From: Benincasa hispida
Lineage: Eukaryota > Streptophyta > Magnoliopsida > Cucurbitales > Cucurbitaceae
NCBI RefSeq assembly: GCF_009727055.1
Contig: NW_024063779.1
Location: forward strand, 885,410 to 949,409
Direction of reading: 5' to 3'
DNA length: 64,000 bases
A program made the position numbers and the translations under genes. Each line of letters starts with the position of its first letter. Position 1 is the first letter of the stretch. Below the pieces are notes generated by a model. It was given only the letters and a program-made list of their open reading frames with translations. It ran no database searches and had not been told where the DNA came from. Positions 1 through 11,661 of the stretch are shown here, in pieces.

Positions 1-520
1 TCTAAGAATAATCTTAAATAAACAAGAGTTCATAGTTAACACAGGATTAAGGTCAAGTTACCTAGGTCATCGTTTTGAAATAGCCAGTCTTAAACAGTAA
101 ACAACATTATAAAGTAAGAGTGACTTATTTCTTGATCCGATCTTGCACAAACTCATTGCACAGGATGCCCCCACTCCTCATGTCACTACATGTATGAATC
201 ATGATCACTTCGTCTATAGCACTTTACAACTTTTTGTAACAACTACAGAGTGGGCCGCGTCCAACAGTATTACCAGAATAAGGCATCCAACCTTATTCGT
301 ATACTATAGATTATTTTGAATATTTACTCGAACCTGATCCACTCTTATGTTTCCACATAAAGTAAAGTACTCATGTAATAGTCATGGATCTTTTTAGTTT
401 ATTGGATTTATTTCTAAAACGAAATAAGCAATTCATATATTCAATAACAACTTTATTGATTAACAGAATGAGTTTATTGTTTATAAATCACGAGTTTTAG
501 GACATAAAATTCAACAAATA
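1..520. repeat. Diverged LTR-like dispersed repeat, copy 1 (cut by window start)
   Basis: This stretch resembles two other places in the window (1130-1730 and 23400-23990). Shared landmarks, in the same order, are a 'cttatacaaactc'-like block, a 'cccgctcacatg'-like block, a 'taaggtatccaaccttat'-like block and a stretch ending in 'catacatgtttaag'-like sequence. Copy 1 is the most diverged. No coding frame of any length is present. The pattern fits an old LTR or its remnant, but I cannot see ends or a target-site duplication, so the element class is inference. Confidence 0.45.
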
Positions 521-1129
521 TGGCTTCTTTGGTGTAACTCTTTCTCAAGAGGTTGTCTTGTGCTTCCATCTTGTTCGATATAGACTCAAATATGGAATCC
601 ACAAAGTCCCCTATACATCTGATCTTAACCCTGTGCATCCAACCTTCCCTTGCTTCCTTCTTCTTTGGTTTCTATCTTCTTCTCAAAGCATAGTTTCCTC
701 CTTCAAGCTCAAGGCATAACCATGTGTCATCTTTGTCTCACTTCACCTCAAGGTATGCATCCACATGGCCATTTATGCGTCTATTCCACCATTTATGCGC
801 TCATCACTCCAATCTTTAGGATTTCCTCAGCTATGTTATGAATTGTACTTTCTTATCTATGCTATAACTTGGTCAACTATGCTATGACCCACTTCTTTAA
901 CTACACTATGAGTTGAACTTAATCAAGATTCTCCATTCTCTCATATGCCATGAATCCAACTCTTATTCTCGTAGCATAGTTTGGACACTTAGTCAAATTT
1001 TTTACTCCAAACCACTATGCCCCTAACCCTTATAAATTTTCGCCCCTCCGATGCATAGTTTAGGTACGTAGTTAAACTTTGCCCCTTCGAGGCTTTAATT
1101 ATGAGTTCTTTTTCTCTCTATTCAAGGAA
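521..1129. other. Gene-free stretch with loose 'ctatgctatg' repetition
   Basis: No credible gene. Between about 830 and 930 the words 'ctatgctat', 'ctatgttatg' and 'cactatgag' recur irregularly. The stretch lies between two copies of an LTR-like repeat and may be interior sequence of a decayed element; that is inference. Confidence 0.3.
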
Positions 1130-1730
1130 TCATGAGAGGGTTTGGATGTTACTCACAACTCTCCACTCAAATGGAACCCCAAAATGATAGGCATATTGAG
1201 TCGGCGAATCTAACCACTCTCATCTATACAATCAAAGAACCGCCTTTATTTGCAGGAGTTCGCAACTCACTCAAGATTAATGTCAAGTCAACTATGGTCA
1301 TTCTAGTAAAATGTAAGTCTCTTTTAGTAATGATGTTAGAAAGAGAGACTAATCATTTTGTGGTCTAATCTTATACAAACTCTTCGTATAGGATATCCCG
1401 CTCACATGTTTCCAAATGAATGATCAGGATCAGATTATTTGTAAACACTTCACAACAATTGTCATAATTAGAAAGTAGATTGTATTCATAGTGTCAATAG
1501 GATAAGGTACTCAATTTTATCTATCTACTACATACCGTTCAGGTTATCATTTAAACATGATCTACCTATATGTCTCCACATACATGTTTAAGTTACATAA
1601 AATAACGTAGGATCTTAGTTTATTTGATTGAGTTAATGCACATATAAAATAACAATTATTTTATTAGTAACAATTTGTTTACAAATTATGAAAATATAAG
1701 AGAAATTTAGGACATCAATGGCAATACTAG
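1130..1730. repeat. Diverged LTR-like dispersed repeat, copy 2
   Basis: Clearly similar to 23465-23960. Both contain 'ttgagtcggc', 'atatggtcat' or 'actatggtcat', 'aaatgtaagtctct', 'gagactaatcattt' or 'gagactagtcattt', 'cttatacaaactc', and 'cccgctcacatg' at matching spacing, ending near 'tctacatacatgtttaag'-type sequence. The short frame at 1132-1368 lies wholly within the repeat and is not a gene. Confidence 0.55.
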
Positions 1731-1899
1731 CCACAATCTTTCATCTAGATTATTTGACCTTTTAAGTGTAAGCAAAATGAAAAAAAGAACTTTTTAAAAT
1801 ATCAGCCAGATTTTATTTGGGCATTCGAAAATAGTTCATAAAAAATGGAAATAAGATGCATATAAAGGAAGGAAAAAAGAACAAATAAATTTATATTTT

Positions 1900-2480
1900 G
1901 TAGTCCCAAGTCCCAATGTAGAAGAATTATAGATATTTGCAGTAATTTTTTTGTTCGTTCGTGAGGATATTGACGTTTACTTTAGTTTGTGTGAGAATGA
2001 GCAAGTGAAACCAAATTTGTAGAGCGATTATGGAGATTTTTCCAGATTGGGAGCGGTAATTGGGATTCGATTGTGGGTCTCATCCAAATTACATATTCCA
2101 ATTTGGTTCCTCCTTTTCGATCTCAATCAAACCTTCACAGAAGAAAGAAATTGAATTGTTCTAATTGTAACCCGTCTTCCCCTCAGAATTCTAATCTTCT
2201 TTCCTCTGCCACCACCTGAAAATTCCAATTTTGCACTCGAAACTCCTCTTTCGCAAACTCGGAACCTCCCATTACCAACCCCAACACTTCCTTTATTGTT
2301 TTATTAACTTCCTTCCCATCTCCTCCTCAATAGCTTCCCAACTAAGACGGAAATTTTCTTTCGGCTGCCTATGAGGGAGTTTTCCCTCCTTGCATCCTAG
2401 GGTTTTAGTCTTTTCCAGGTGCTTGGACGATTCAAGTGTTTCTTTCTTTTCTTGCCGCTGCGTTCTGATTTTTTCAACTC
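1900..2480 (+). promoter_or_regulatory. PEX16 upstream region and probable 5' UTR
   Basis: This is the stretch directly upstream of the PEX16 start codon. From about 2100 it becomes CT-rich and less AT-rich ('ctcctttcgatctcaatcaaacc', 'cctcagaattctaatcttc'), typical of a plant 5' leader. I see no unambiguous TATA box and cannot place the transcription start. Confidence 0.4.
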
Positions 2481-5400
2481 ATGGAAGCTTACAAGAAGTG
2501 GGTTAGGGATAACAGAGACTATCTTCACTCTTTTGAGTCTCTTGCAAATGTGAGAACTCTCTGTTTGCTCTTTTTGATTTCATCTGGGTTTTGATTTGCT
2601 TCACTTCTTTCTTCTTTAATCTCTTCATAAAGCTTTTATGACATTCTCTATTAAGTACTATTACCATCGTTTTAGGGTATTGTAGTTTTGCAACTAGTTT
2701 ACTTCAATCATCATTACCTACTTCATTTTTCTGGAAATTCAAGATGGCATGTTGGCATGTATGTCATGATGTGGATTTGATTTGATTTGACTTTTTTTTT
2801 TTTTTTTTGTGACAAATAAGAGTTATTGCCAGCAGATGGTATCCTATCTACATATCTGATAGTCATGAGCATAAAGAACATTAAATTACTTTAGTCTTCT
2901 TCAATTGTTAATTCCTTGTAAATGAACTAATGAAGATGGTCAATTTTATGAGTTTTGGATGTTATTTCAGTTTTGAATTGAAAAAATTTAAGGGAAACTG
3001 CACCTAAGTGCGTTTCTTGTAATTAACATTTCTTCATTTCTATAATTATGTTCCTGTACGAACCCACGAACTTTCTTGTTAAAACAAAAACCAAATCGTC
3101 ATTGAGTTTATATGGATCTTAGTTATATTTTGGATGCCCTGTAATTGATCAAATTGCTTGGTTTTGGCCTCGTTATAGTTCAAAGCAACCTATTGAAATT
3201 AACTTTCAATGAGAGAAATAGAATAGAATGGCTGAAAAGATGAATCACCTTGCTTTGTCGGACATGGAATATTCAATCGATGTTGATCTTCTCTAGAGGT
3301 TAATCATATGAGCCATTTGAAAATAGAACTGGGATGGTGGAATCTGTTCAAAGATTATGGAAATTTCAAGGTTGGATGAGTTTTCATTTGCTAATTGGGC
3401 AGGATTAAAGGAAGATCATTCAACTTGTTGGAGGATTTAACTCTTGTATGGATACATAATCCTATGATTAAACTAGGGTTCTACTAGATATTCATTCTAG
3501 GCAAATTGTGCTAAGCCAGTTAAGTTGTTTCATATTACTTCCAATCTATGTTTTTATTTCATTTATTTATTTAGTATTATTATTTTTGAACAGGAAATGA
3601 GGCTTTTCATTAATGCAATAAAAAGAGATTAATGCTCAAAATACAGTAAGCAAAATAAAGCAAATATAACCAAATGTAAACCATAGCATAACTAATCAAG
3701 AAAAGTAAAGCAAATACAGCCAAATACAACCCATAACAGAACAAATTGGCTTTGAACAGAACTCCAAATACCCACTGGATCTGAAACTATGAGAACAAAC
3801 GTCCATGTGATAAGGACAAATAATGCGAGACAAGCCAAGGGAGGGAGAACCAACTCCAACTTTGACAGACGGATGGGAAAACCAGCAATCCATAAAACCA
3901 AAACCATATAAAAGGGCCAACTCGACTGGTGCATCTAGTATTTATATAAATGAAACCAAACATATAAAAGTTGATTACCATTTGTTTATGAGAAAACACA
4001 AGTCTTGATTTCTCTTTGCGACTATTGGCGAATAACTAGGAGTTATGTCCACGAAAGCTCCAAATGCAGCTCAGATGAACTATTTTCATAACTTGAGGGG
4101 AAAAGTTTGATTACTTGAGGAGGAAAGTCTAACTGATTATTTGAGTTTGTTAAGAGTAATTAATTATTCTTTATGGTGTATAGATTTCCTTTTTTAGAAG
4201 GGACTCGTTTTCTTGTATATTTATGTGTGTGTGCCCTATTTTGGTGAGCGATGAATGGATAAGAGCTTTTTTATCTTATGCTGCCTGATTAAGGCCCGAT
4301 TTTTCTTTCATTCCTTCAAGCGAAAGTTGTTTTCTTAGAAAAGAAACAGTGCCATTATACAATGATGCATGATGTATTTTGTCATTTCATGTTTGTTGGA
4401 CGCTACTCCGTAGTTTTTCAAAACTGTTATATTACCATGATTAAAGTCAACTGTTTGTAGATCTGAGAGTAACAATAACTGGTATAAGTGTGTGAACTTC
4501 TGCCTCTTATATGGTTCTTAATACTGTGCAGGGCCTGACGTGGCTTCTTCCAGAACGCTTTTCTGATTCAGAAATTGGACCAGAAGCAGGTTTTGTGAAA
4601 CTTTGGTAACACTTGACTGCTTCTTCTTAGCTTGGAATTTGTGGTGTCCTTGGGTCCCCGTTGATGAAAATGCACGTCCTTATTTTTTTCTCAATTGCAA
4701 AAGCTATAAATTTATGGTAGCCTATATATCAAAACCCTTTTTTTTTTTACTTTGATAAAAAAAAAAATTGTATAATAAAAATCAATTTTATTCCCTAAAA
4801 ATGAAAACATAGAACCGACTTTCAATTCTTTTTGACTTTAACATTGTTTAACGATCTATATATTTTGATAACTGGGGTGCAGGCCTACTTCTTGCATTAT
4901 GCTCATAGCCTTCCTCATCTAATGTTTGTGGAGGTTTCACCCTCCAATTCTGATAACCAGCAAGTTTTTTTTAATATATATATATATATATATAAATAAT
5001 AAGTTATTCTGTTTTCATCCTAGCCTCCTAGGGGTTTGAGCTTAGGAACTTTGAAAGGTATCTCCCGTTCTCCCTACATTCCAAGTTGGTACCAACGAAT
5101 GTGTAAACTTGTAACTACTATATTGGTTGTTTTCTGCCATTTTCTTGTGAAATGAACACTGGTTACTGGCTTCTTCGTTTTAAGTTTTTTCCTTGCGCTA
5201 AGTGGATCATTTGCAACTTTCAAGCTATTATTAACTAGTTTAGGGATTTCTGCAGTTTCTGCTGCTGTAGGCATTATCACTGCAGTCAATGAACACATTA
5301 TTGAAACAACTCCAACCCAGATGCATGTAAACGCAACCGTGCCATCTTCATTTCCTTATTCATTGTGCATATCTGCTCTGAAAAACTTGGAAACATTGAT

Positions 5401-6720
5401 TGAAGTTGCTGCACAACAATATTATGGTGATGATAAACGATGGAACTTCATTGCTGTTACAGAGGCTATGAAGTAAGACACATTTGAGTGTGGGAGTGCC
5501 ATCTTTGTATCTTCAGATACATTTTTGTTGTGTATTATTTGCCTTTTCATTTGTAGATGCTGGATTTCAGGGTACTATTTAGATTAGCTCTGTTCAAGAA
5601 TAGTGGGTACAAGATACTTCTAGAAGGAGGTGAAACGACAAATAATGAAAGGCATCTGGAAACTTCAACCTCTCAGCACAGAGCTAATGCTTTTACAAAG
5701 CATGGTGGGCATCATGCTTCTGGTTTTTCAGGATATCTTAATGGACATAATCAATGGAATCTAGAAGGGAGGGCATTATCTGCATTAAGCAGGTTTGGGG
5801 AAAATGCTCGGATGATTTCACCACCAGCATGGTCGTACCGAGTTCAACACCAGCATGCAATATTGAATCCTCCAGGTCCCTAAGTTTGTTTGATTATGAT
5901 CCCAACTTGATAGAGTTTTGTTGGGAATGTCCACTGACAATTAAATGTGCCTCTACAGCTACAATACCTGAGAGGCCTACACTCTCCACTATTTTGTCTG
6001 AGCAGGGTCATCATGGGGCTCTTTTCGTGACTGGAGAAGTACTTTTTATAACAAGACCGCTTATTTACGTTCTTCTAATCCGCAAATATGGTAGTCGGTC
6101 GTGGACTCCTTGGTTTCTTTCTCTGGCTGTGGACCTCCTTGGGACAAGCTTTCTATCATATGCTACCTCAGCATCAGCAAGTAGAAAAGGCCGAAGATCA
6201 TGCCTTTCTGACTCTGAGAAGGACGAGGTTGGGTTCTCCCATTCATTATTCTTGAATTTGTCTGTCAAACAAAGTAACTTTGTTGGGTTAAAAGACGGGT
6301 GTGTAGCCTCTAAATTATCATTCCCATATTAACTTCAGCATGTTTGATTTGGTTCAGCTGAGAAGACGGAAGATGCTTTGGGCATTTTATCTCATGAGAG
6401 ACCCATTCTTTGAGAGATATACAAGGTGCATATGGATGTTTCAAGATTTAAACTTTTAGCATCTCTCGTCTCCAAACTTATAATCTTGAATTAAAATCAT
6501 TTTTGTTGAATTTTCTTCAGGCGAAAACTCGAAGGGGCTGAAAAAGTTTTGGAACCTGTACCTTTCGTTGGATTCCTCACAGGTTCTAAATGCATTTGAG
6601 ATTGTTTTACTGTTTTAGTAAATTTATAATGTCTGATTTTGACTGTGTTGATGTGCAGCAAAAATTGTGGAGCTTATTGTTGGAGCTCAGACAAGATATA
6701 CTTACATGTCAGCCTCATGA
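2481..6720 (+). CDS. PEX16: Peroxisome biogenesis protein PEX16 (8 exons)
   Basis: Peroxin 16 (Arabidopsis SSE1 type) is an ER/peroxisome membrane protein that recruits peroxisomal membrane proteins and supports peroxisome, oil and protein body formation. Exons with GT-AG borders and continuous phase: 2481-2549, 4532-4589, 5256-5472, 5571-5875, 5959-6227, 6358-6425, 6521-6582, 6659-6720, giving 369 aa, close to the Arabidopsis length (367). The N terminus reads MEAYKKWVRDN; other family-typical blocks are GLTWLLPERF (24-33), RLALFKNSGYK in exon 4, WNLEGRALSALS, ITRPLIYVLLIRKYG (247-261), LRRRKMLWAFYLMRDPFF in exon 6, and a C terminus ending RYTYMSAS. Hydrophobic segments lie near 237-257 and 266-283. 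All reading frames are intact. Exon 4 was placed at 5571, not at the ATG at 5557, because only that acceptor restores the family sequence. Intron 1 is long (2.0 kb). Confidence 0.96.
3590..4020 (-). repeat. Possible retroelement 3' end in PEX16 intron 1
   Basis: Starts with 'aggaaatgaggcttttcatt', the reverse complement of a style of LINE 3' end ('aatgaaaagcct...'), followed by an A-rich block with two near copies of 'aagcaaatacagccaaata' or 'aagcaaatataaccaaatg' (about 3658-3725). Short frames on both strands (3692-4008) have no family resemblance. The element assignment is tentative. Confidence 0.3.
4974..4996. repeat. (TA)n microsatellite in PEX16 intron 2
   Basis: About eleven TA dinucleotides in a row, in an intron and outside any splice signal. 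Confidence 0.85.
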
Positions 6721-6880
6721 GATGGGAGGGAAATTGGAGTTTTATACTTACTGGTCCTTGAAGATTCAAAGTCCTCCCTCCTGATTTCTTCTTTCTACTC
6801 TTCATAGAAGTGTTTGGTGATGTTTCTTTTTGCATCTATCTATTTTGAATTATAATATAGTTATGTATAATTCCTGGTGA

Positions 6881-6886
6881 AATAAA
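6881..6886 (+). terminator. Candidate polyadenylation signal of PEX16
   Basis: AATAAA lies 160 bases after the PEX16 stop codon, in a U-rich context. This is a reasonable plant near-upstream element, but the cleavage site cannot be seen. Confidence 0.4.
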
Positions 6887-6899
6887 TTGTCTTTTAAGT

Positions 6900-8062
6900 T
6901 TGGAAATTTTGTAGTGGTAGCCTTATTTATTTATTTTCTATATTTCAAAATATGTAATTAAGTTATAGTGGACTTTGGATTATATTTAAATCACTAATTG
7001 ACCCGTTCATTATCTATGTTAGTGATTTACATTTATATATATATATATATATGTTCTAGTTTTGAAAAGTTGAGAGATTAATGGGAAATGTTGGAGAAAA
7101 TAAAATAGATGTGGAGGTGGAGAAGTGACATTTTAGAGAGAAATAAGAGTAATATATAACAGAAAAAAAAAAGATAAAATTTTTTAGAGAGAGAAGAGTT
7201 AGAAATAAAGAAATTTTCTAGAGAGATGACGAAGAGGAAGAAAATTAGTGTTAAAAAAACAATATTTTTAAAAACATAGGATCTGTTTTTGAAGATTATA
7301 TTTCTTTTGAAACTTACTCATAATTAAGAAAAAAAAAAGGTTTCTAAAAAACAGAATATAAAAAAACGAAATTAGTTATCACACCTCTATTTATAAAAAT
7401 AATAATAAATAAACAAAAAAAATTAATAATAATTAATATGTGTTCGACAAATCTTTTAAAATAGATACGAATGAGTCAATCACCCAAGTGTTTTGTTCTT
7501 AAAAGAAAATAATAATGTTGGATAAAATAAATTCTTTTAAGATTGATAAAAAGTGTTTGAACTTATTAAAAGCACTTTTTAAACATACCTTTATAACAAT
7601 AAAAAAAACAGTTTGAGCAATTCTAGAACAAATCTAAAGCATTTTTAACGTCAAAAGTTGATAGCATTTCTTGGAACGATTTTTTCAAATATATAAAATA
7701 TTATTTATTACCTCGAAACTTACCTTTTCTTTTCGTACTTGGTTAAAAGTTTAAATGTTACATCTACATTATAAATAAAACATATTTTATTTTTAAAAAT
7801 AAAAAATTAGGTAGTTAGAGGTTTGAATTCCTCCCTTCTATATGTTCTTGAATTAAAGTAATAATAATAAATAAAATAAAATAAATTGTATATTATTTTT
7901 AAATGACATAAACATTTTAAAACCAAATTCACAACTAGAACTACTAATTTGAGCGTAACTCTATGTGTTAAAGACATTATATATCTATTTTTAAGGTGAT
8001 ATTCTAATTTATTTGTAATAGAAGAGTACAAGAAGAACCATTCTTCTTCTTATCATTTCTTG
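6900..8062. other. AT-rich gene-free stretch
   Basis: Nothing coding. It contains an (AT)n run near 7036-7054, purine-rich 'agagagaa' sequence at 7120-7240, and a stretch near 7540-7600 ('aaaagtgtttgaac', 'aaaagcactttttaaac') resembling MITE termini without clear ends. Confidence 0.5.
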
Positions 8063-8369
8063 GTTAAATTAGCAAAAACACCCTTGAACTATGGTTGATT
8101 TCAATTATATATCCCTGAACTATTAAAAGTTTCATTTTAATCGTTAAAGTTTGATTATTTTTTTTTGGTCAAAACAACATTTGGAGGCTTTTGCCCTTTA
8201 ACTTTATAGATGGAAAAATTTATCTTTACTTACGTGTTGCTTAAGTGAACAAGTCTAAAAACATACTAGAAGTATATTTAAGGGTTAGGATTAATGGAAA
8301 AAAAAAAAAAAACAAATGAACTGATATAAAATTGGGGGACACCAAATATGATTCACAATTGTCCCAGGT

Positions 8370-8402
<33 letters not shown>

Positions 8403-8570
8403 CATGTAAGTAACTGCAAAATTGTATGTCTATGAATCTTAATGGCAAAAATCTATAAGGTTGCTTCGAAATAAATTTCAAACTTCAAGAATTGAAAATG
8501 AATTTTTTAATAGTTCAAGAGTATAATTGACCCAAATCCTGTAGTGTAAAGGTATTTTTGATAATTTAAC
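8063..8570. mobile_element. MITE-like element with long terminal inverted repeats
   Basis: The left end reads 'gttaaattagcaaaaacacc' and the right end, reverse-complemented, reads 'gttaaattatcaaaaatacc'. Similarity continues inward for about 90 bases through 'tcaattatactcttgaacta' or 'tcaattatatatccctgaac' and 'ctattaaaa'. The core is AT-rich with a 40 bp poly-T run (8371-8402) and has no transposase. No exact target-site duplication is visible, so the superfamily is open. Confidence 0.6.
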
Positions 8571-8884
8571 TTTTTTTTTAAAAAAAAAATTAACAAAAAT
8601 AAGATGAAATGATTTGAATTATTAATATCTTGTTTAGTGTAATTATATATTTTAACTAGTTGGATTATGGAGTATTGTGAATATTTATGTTTAGTAAGCA
8701 AATAGATTTGAATTAAAAAATGGTCAAAGAGACTGAGTTAGGGTTTGGCATACAGATTATATTTATTGCTAATGAAACTAGAGGAAGAAGGCAAATGGAA
8801 TTAAAAACTCTGAATTATAATATGAGTTGTGAAGTGAAGTCAACGTCCACTAATTAATTATTAAAAATACAGTTAAAATAAATT

Positions 8885-9110
8885 TAATAACAGAGGTAGG
8901 GTAGGGCCATTGGGCAGGGTCCCCATTAGTAAAAAGAACCGACGTGGACCACACTGAAGCAGCACGTGGACCCCATTGCAAGGAGGGGCCATGCCCATTG
9001 CCCATTGTATTTTCCTACGCGTGGGGCCCTCCATTTTTCATCACTCTGATTACTGATTAGTGCTGGTGGGTCCCACCACCCGTGAGTGAATTCCCCCACC
9101 TCCTTTTTTT
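8885..9110. promoter_or_regulatory. GC-richer island with TCP-type motifs
   Basis: An abrupt rise in GC within very AT-rich flanks. It contains GTGGACCC (8966-8973, class II TCP type), GTGGGGCC (9021-9028, class I TCP type), a near-palindromic GTGGGTCCCAC (9066-9076) and two ACGTGGACC copies. No frame of a recognisable protein. It could be a distal enhancer of the TCP gene 10 kb downstream, the promoter of an unseen transcript, or an old element remnant. Confidence 0.35.
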
Positions 9111-9484
9111 TTTTTTTTTTTTTTTTCCTTCTTATTTTTTAGTGGTATTTTATGACTTTTTAAATTCATGCATTTTTTCAATTCCGAGTTTTACACAAGT
9201 TGTAATTTTATTTTTTAAGAATGTCTAATATATTAGATTTATTAATTTCATAAATTCATTAGAAACAGACAAAAGGTTATATCACCCCGGCCCTATCTAT
9301 ATAGTCTAGTAGGTCTTGTTTTTGTTTTAACTTTACTATATGAGTGTATTAAGAAAAAAAAAATGATTGACTGCACACGTTTATAGTTGGAAGACGAATT
9401 AGAGGCTACTTAATTTAACAATTATAGAAAGAATAATAATAATAATAATAAAGAATCTAAAACTAAAAAGATGATGATGATGAT

Positions 9485-9705
9485 GGCCTTATCTAATGGG
9501 CCCAGAGGATATGGTTGAACGGTCAGATCCAGCAATTTTGCTGGGGCCCACGGAAACACAAAGTGACGTACACAGGAAGCTTGGTAGGGTGCGTCACATG
9601 AGAGTCACCCCCACATTCCCCACCAACGAGATTCTTAGTGGGCTACGTGAAAAGCCCATCCACGTTTTGACGCCACCTCCCTACCTCCCTTTCATATCTA
9701 TTTAA
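9485..9705. promoter_or_regulatory. Second GC-richer island with promoter-like motifs
   Basis: Contains TGGGCCCA (9498-9505), GGGCCCAC (9544-9551, reverse of class I TCP consensus GTGGGCCC), TGACGTAC near 9563, and a CT-rich tail 'ccacctccctacctcccttt' followed by AT-rich DNA. The 69-codon frame at 9496-9705 shows no family resemblance and is probably chance in GC-rich DNA. Confidence 0.35.
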
Positions 9706-10289
9706 CATTAATTTTCAATTAAATTAAATATTGTTCTTCAACTTTTCCATTTCTTTCCTCTTTTATTTCTTAGTTTTCATTTTATATATTACTATAATAA
9801 ATGTTTAGCTATTACATGCCATTTACCCTTGGTTTGAATTAAAATGGGATTTAAACCCCCCGCAAAAAAAAAAAAAATCAGGACTATTTTTGTACTAATA
9901 CAAGCTAGTATAAGGAAATTATGGATCTATCTTCAAATTTTAAATTTTGAATGCATGTTGAAATAAAAATATTATAGCTCACCCACACTTTATTTTGACC
10001 TTTAATGTAACGTGATGCAAAATTAGGAATAATTAGTTGAATTAGGTTGTGATATTAACAAGGACATATTAGAAAAAAAAAGGTGGAAATCCTTGAAAAT
10101 GAAAATCGAACTACTTTATATTGATATTAACAAGGACATATTAGTATGTTAGTTGTATGATGTGCGTAATAACAATATAAAGTTATAATGAGGGAGGGAG
10201 GGGGCCAAAAGTGCAGTTAAAGGGAGAGGGACAATAGGAAAAAGGGGATTGTGTTTTGTGGGGGAAAACTGAAAAGGGAAGGGGGCCAT

Positions 10290-10363
10290 GCCCTAATGCC
10301 CTAATGCCCTAATGCCATAGTGCCCTAATGCCCTAATGCCCTAATGCCTTAATGCCCTATGCC
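10290..10363 (+). repeat. Tandem 8-bp repeat (GCCCTAAT)n
   Basis: About nine units of GCCCTAAT in register; unit 4 (GCCATAGT) and unit 8 (GCCTTAAT) are variants. The upstream 100 bases are unusually G-rich ('agggagggagggggcc' at 10192-10206). Confidence 0.9.
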
Positions 10364-10679
10364 TATTTGTTGTGCAGCATAACATTAATGGCCCACTCCA
10401 TTTTGTCCACTTTTACAATGCATTTAACCATTCCCCCCACCCTCCCATCTCCCTTCCCATCTTCTTTTCCCAACTTTCTTTTCTGTTTCTTCTCATAAAC
10501 TTTTTTTTTTTTAGAGACTCAATTGTTATGCTATAGACTCTAGACTTAAAAGCTAATGCATAATGAGGAACATAATCTTTCTTACATGGGTGAAAATAAT
10601 TTGTTAGATACTTTAGTTTGGTATCAATTGTAAATTTATAATTTTTTTTAGAAGAATTAAATTCTTGTCTTACACAATA
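10364..10679. other. Gene-free stretch
   Basis: A CT-rich patch (about 10430-10490) is followed by AT-rich DNA. The minus-strand frame at 10413-10730 has biased composition and no recognisable family. Confidence 0.5.
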
Positions 10680-11170
10680 GAGAAAAGTTACACTGGTGTG
10701 ATGCTTGACCACCAACACTTCGACAATCAAGTTAGTAATCGATTAGAGAGAGAGAGCTAGAGAGTAGAGAATTGAAGAGGTTATTCGGCGTACCTCAAAC
10801 GTCACAAGCTCCTTTTGATTATATAGAAATAGATTTTGTAATGGTATTTCACTAATTAACTTCTCTGGTCATTAATCAAACTATTACTATCCCTTATGAA
10901 TTGTTGAATTTGTTTGATTGGTGATCCAAATATATATAAAAGTAAACACTAAGACATGATCTTTTCGTTCATAGGGTTGGCCTTCTCAAGCTCTACGATC
11001 GTCTCTATGGGTCAACCTCCATACTTAGACATTAATTTTCTCTCATGGTCAACCCTATGAGTCATGAAGTTTACAAAATTGACTTCTATAACCTCCTTCA
11101 CTTCCATGATTGATTCTAAGAATTAGCCTTCATGGTTCTCGTTGATCTTATAATAGAAATTGATATTTGT
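10680..11170 (+). repeat. Dispersed repeat, copy A (inverted partner at 16110-16635)
   Basis: Landmarks 'gatgcttgaccaccaacact', 'caatcaagttagtaat', 'attttctctcatggt' and 'agggttggcc' reappear in reverse complement, in mirrored order, at 16110-16635. No coding potential. Probably two fragments of one transposon family, possibly LTRs, in opposite orientation about 5 kb apart. Confidence 0.55.
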
Positions 11171-11661
11171 GGCTCTTATAGTTGAATTCATTCATCAACC
11201 ACCATATTTAACCATATAAACATTTCTCTTGAAATGATCCCTTAGATCATTACCTTCTAAGCTGAATACCTAGTCATTTTAACTACAACATAATTAATTA
11301 TGTTTGTGAAAAATTATAGGTTCAAATTTGCACACTTTTATTTCAAATGTAACATTTGTTGGAAGTAGGAAATGTTAACTTACGTGTAGCAGTGTTTTAT
11401 GATGTTCAAGAATAATAAAAATCTTGATTTTTCATGTAACAAATTTGAATGGTGCATATGAATGAAATATAACTAAAAAGTTGGTTTTAGGTTATTTGTG
11501 GGGAATTTTGGCTTATAGAGATGTATATTTGTAAAAGTTAGTATGTACTCTAAAAAAGTTTTCCATACGTAAATTTGTTTATATAATGATTTAAACCCTA
11601 TTTGGATGGCTCTAAATTTTTAAACTTATTCTACTTTAGTTTTTCTAAAATTTTTATTTTA
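11171..11661. other. AT-rich gene-free stretch
   Basis: No open frame of interest, no RNA gene and no clear repeat ends seen. Confidence 0.5.

Noticed and set aside
650..841. 63-codon open frame upstream of PEX16
   Set aside because: No family resemblance, lies between LTR-like repeat copies, CT-rich composition explains the openness.
3692..4008. Several overlapping frames in PEX16 intron 1
   Set aside because: They lie within a probable retroelement remnant in an intron and none resembles a known protein.
8371..8402. Poly-T run as a LINE or SINE tail
   Set aside because: It is internal to the MITE-like element and has no retroelement sequence next to it.
10290..10363. Interstitial telomere repeat
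   Set aside because: The unit is GCCCTAAT, 8 bases, not the plant telomere unit CCCTAAA.
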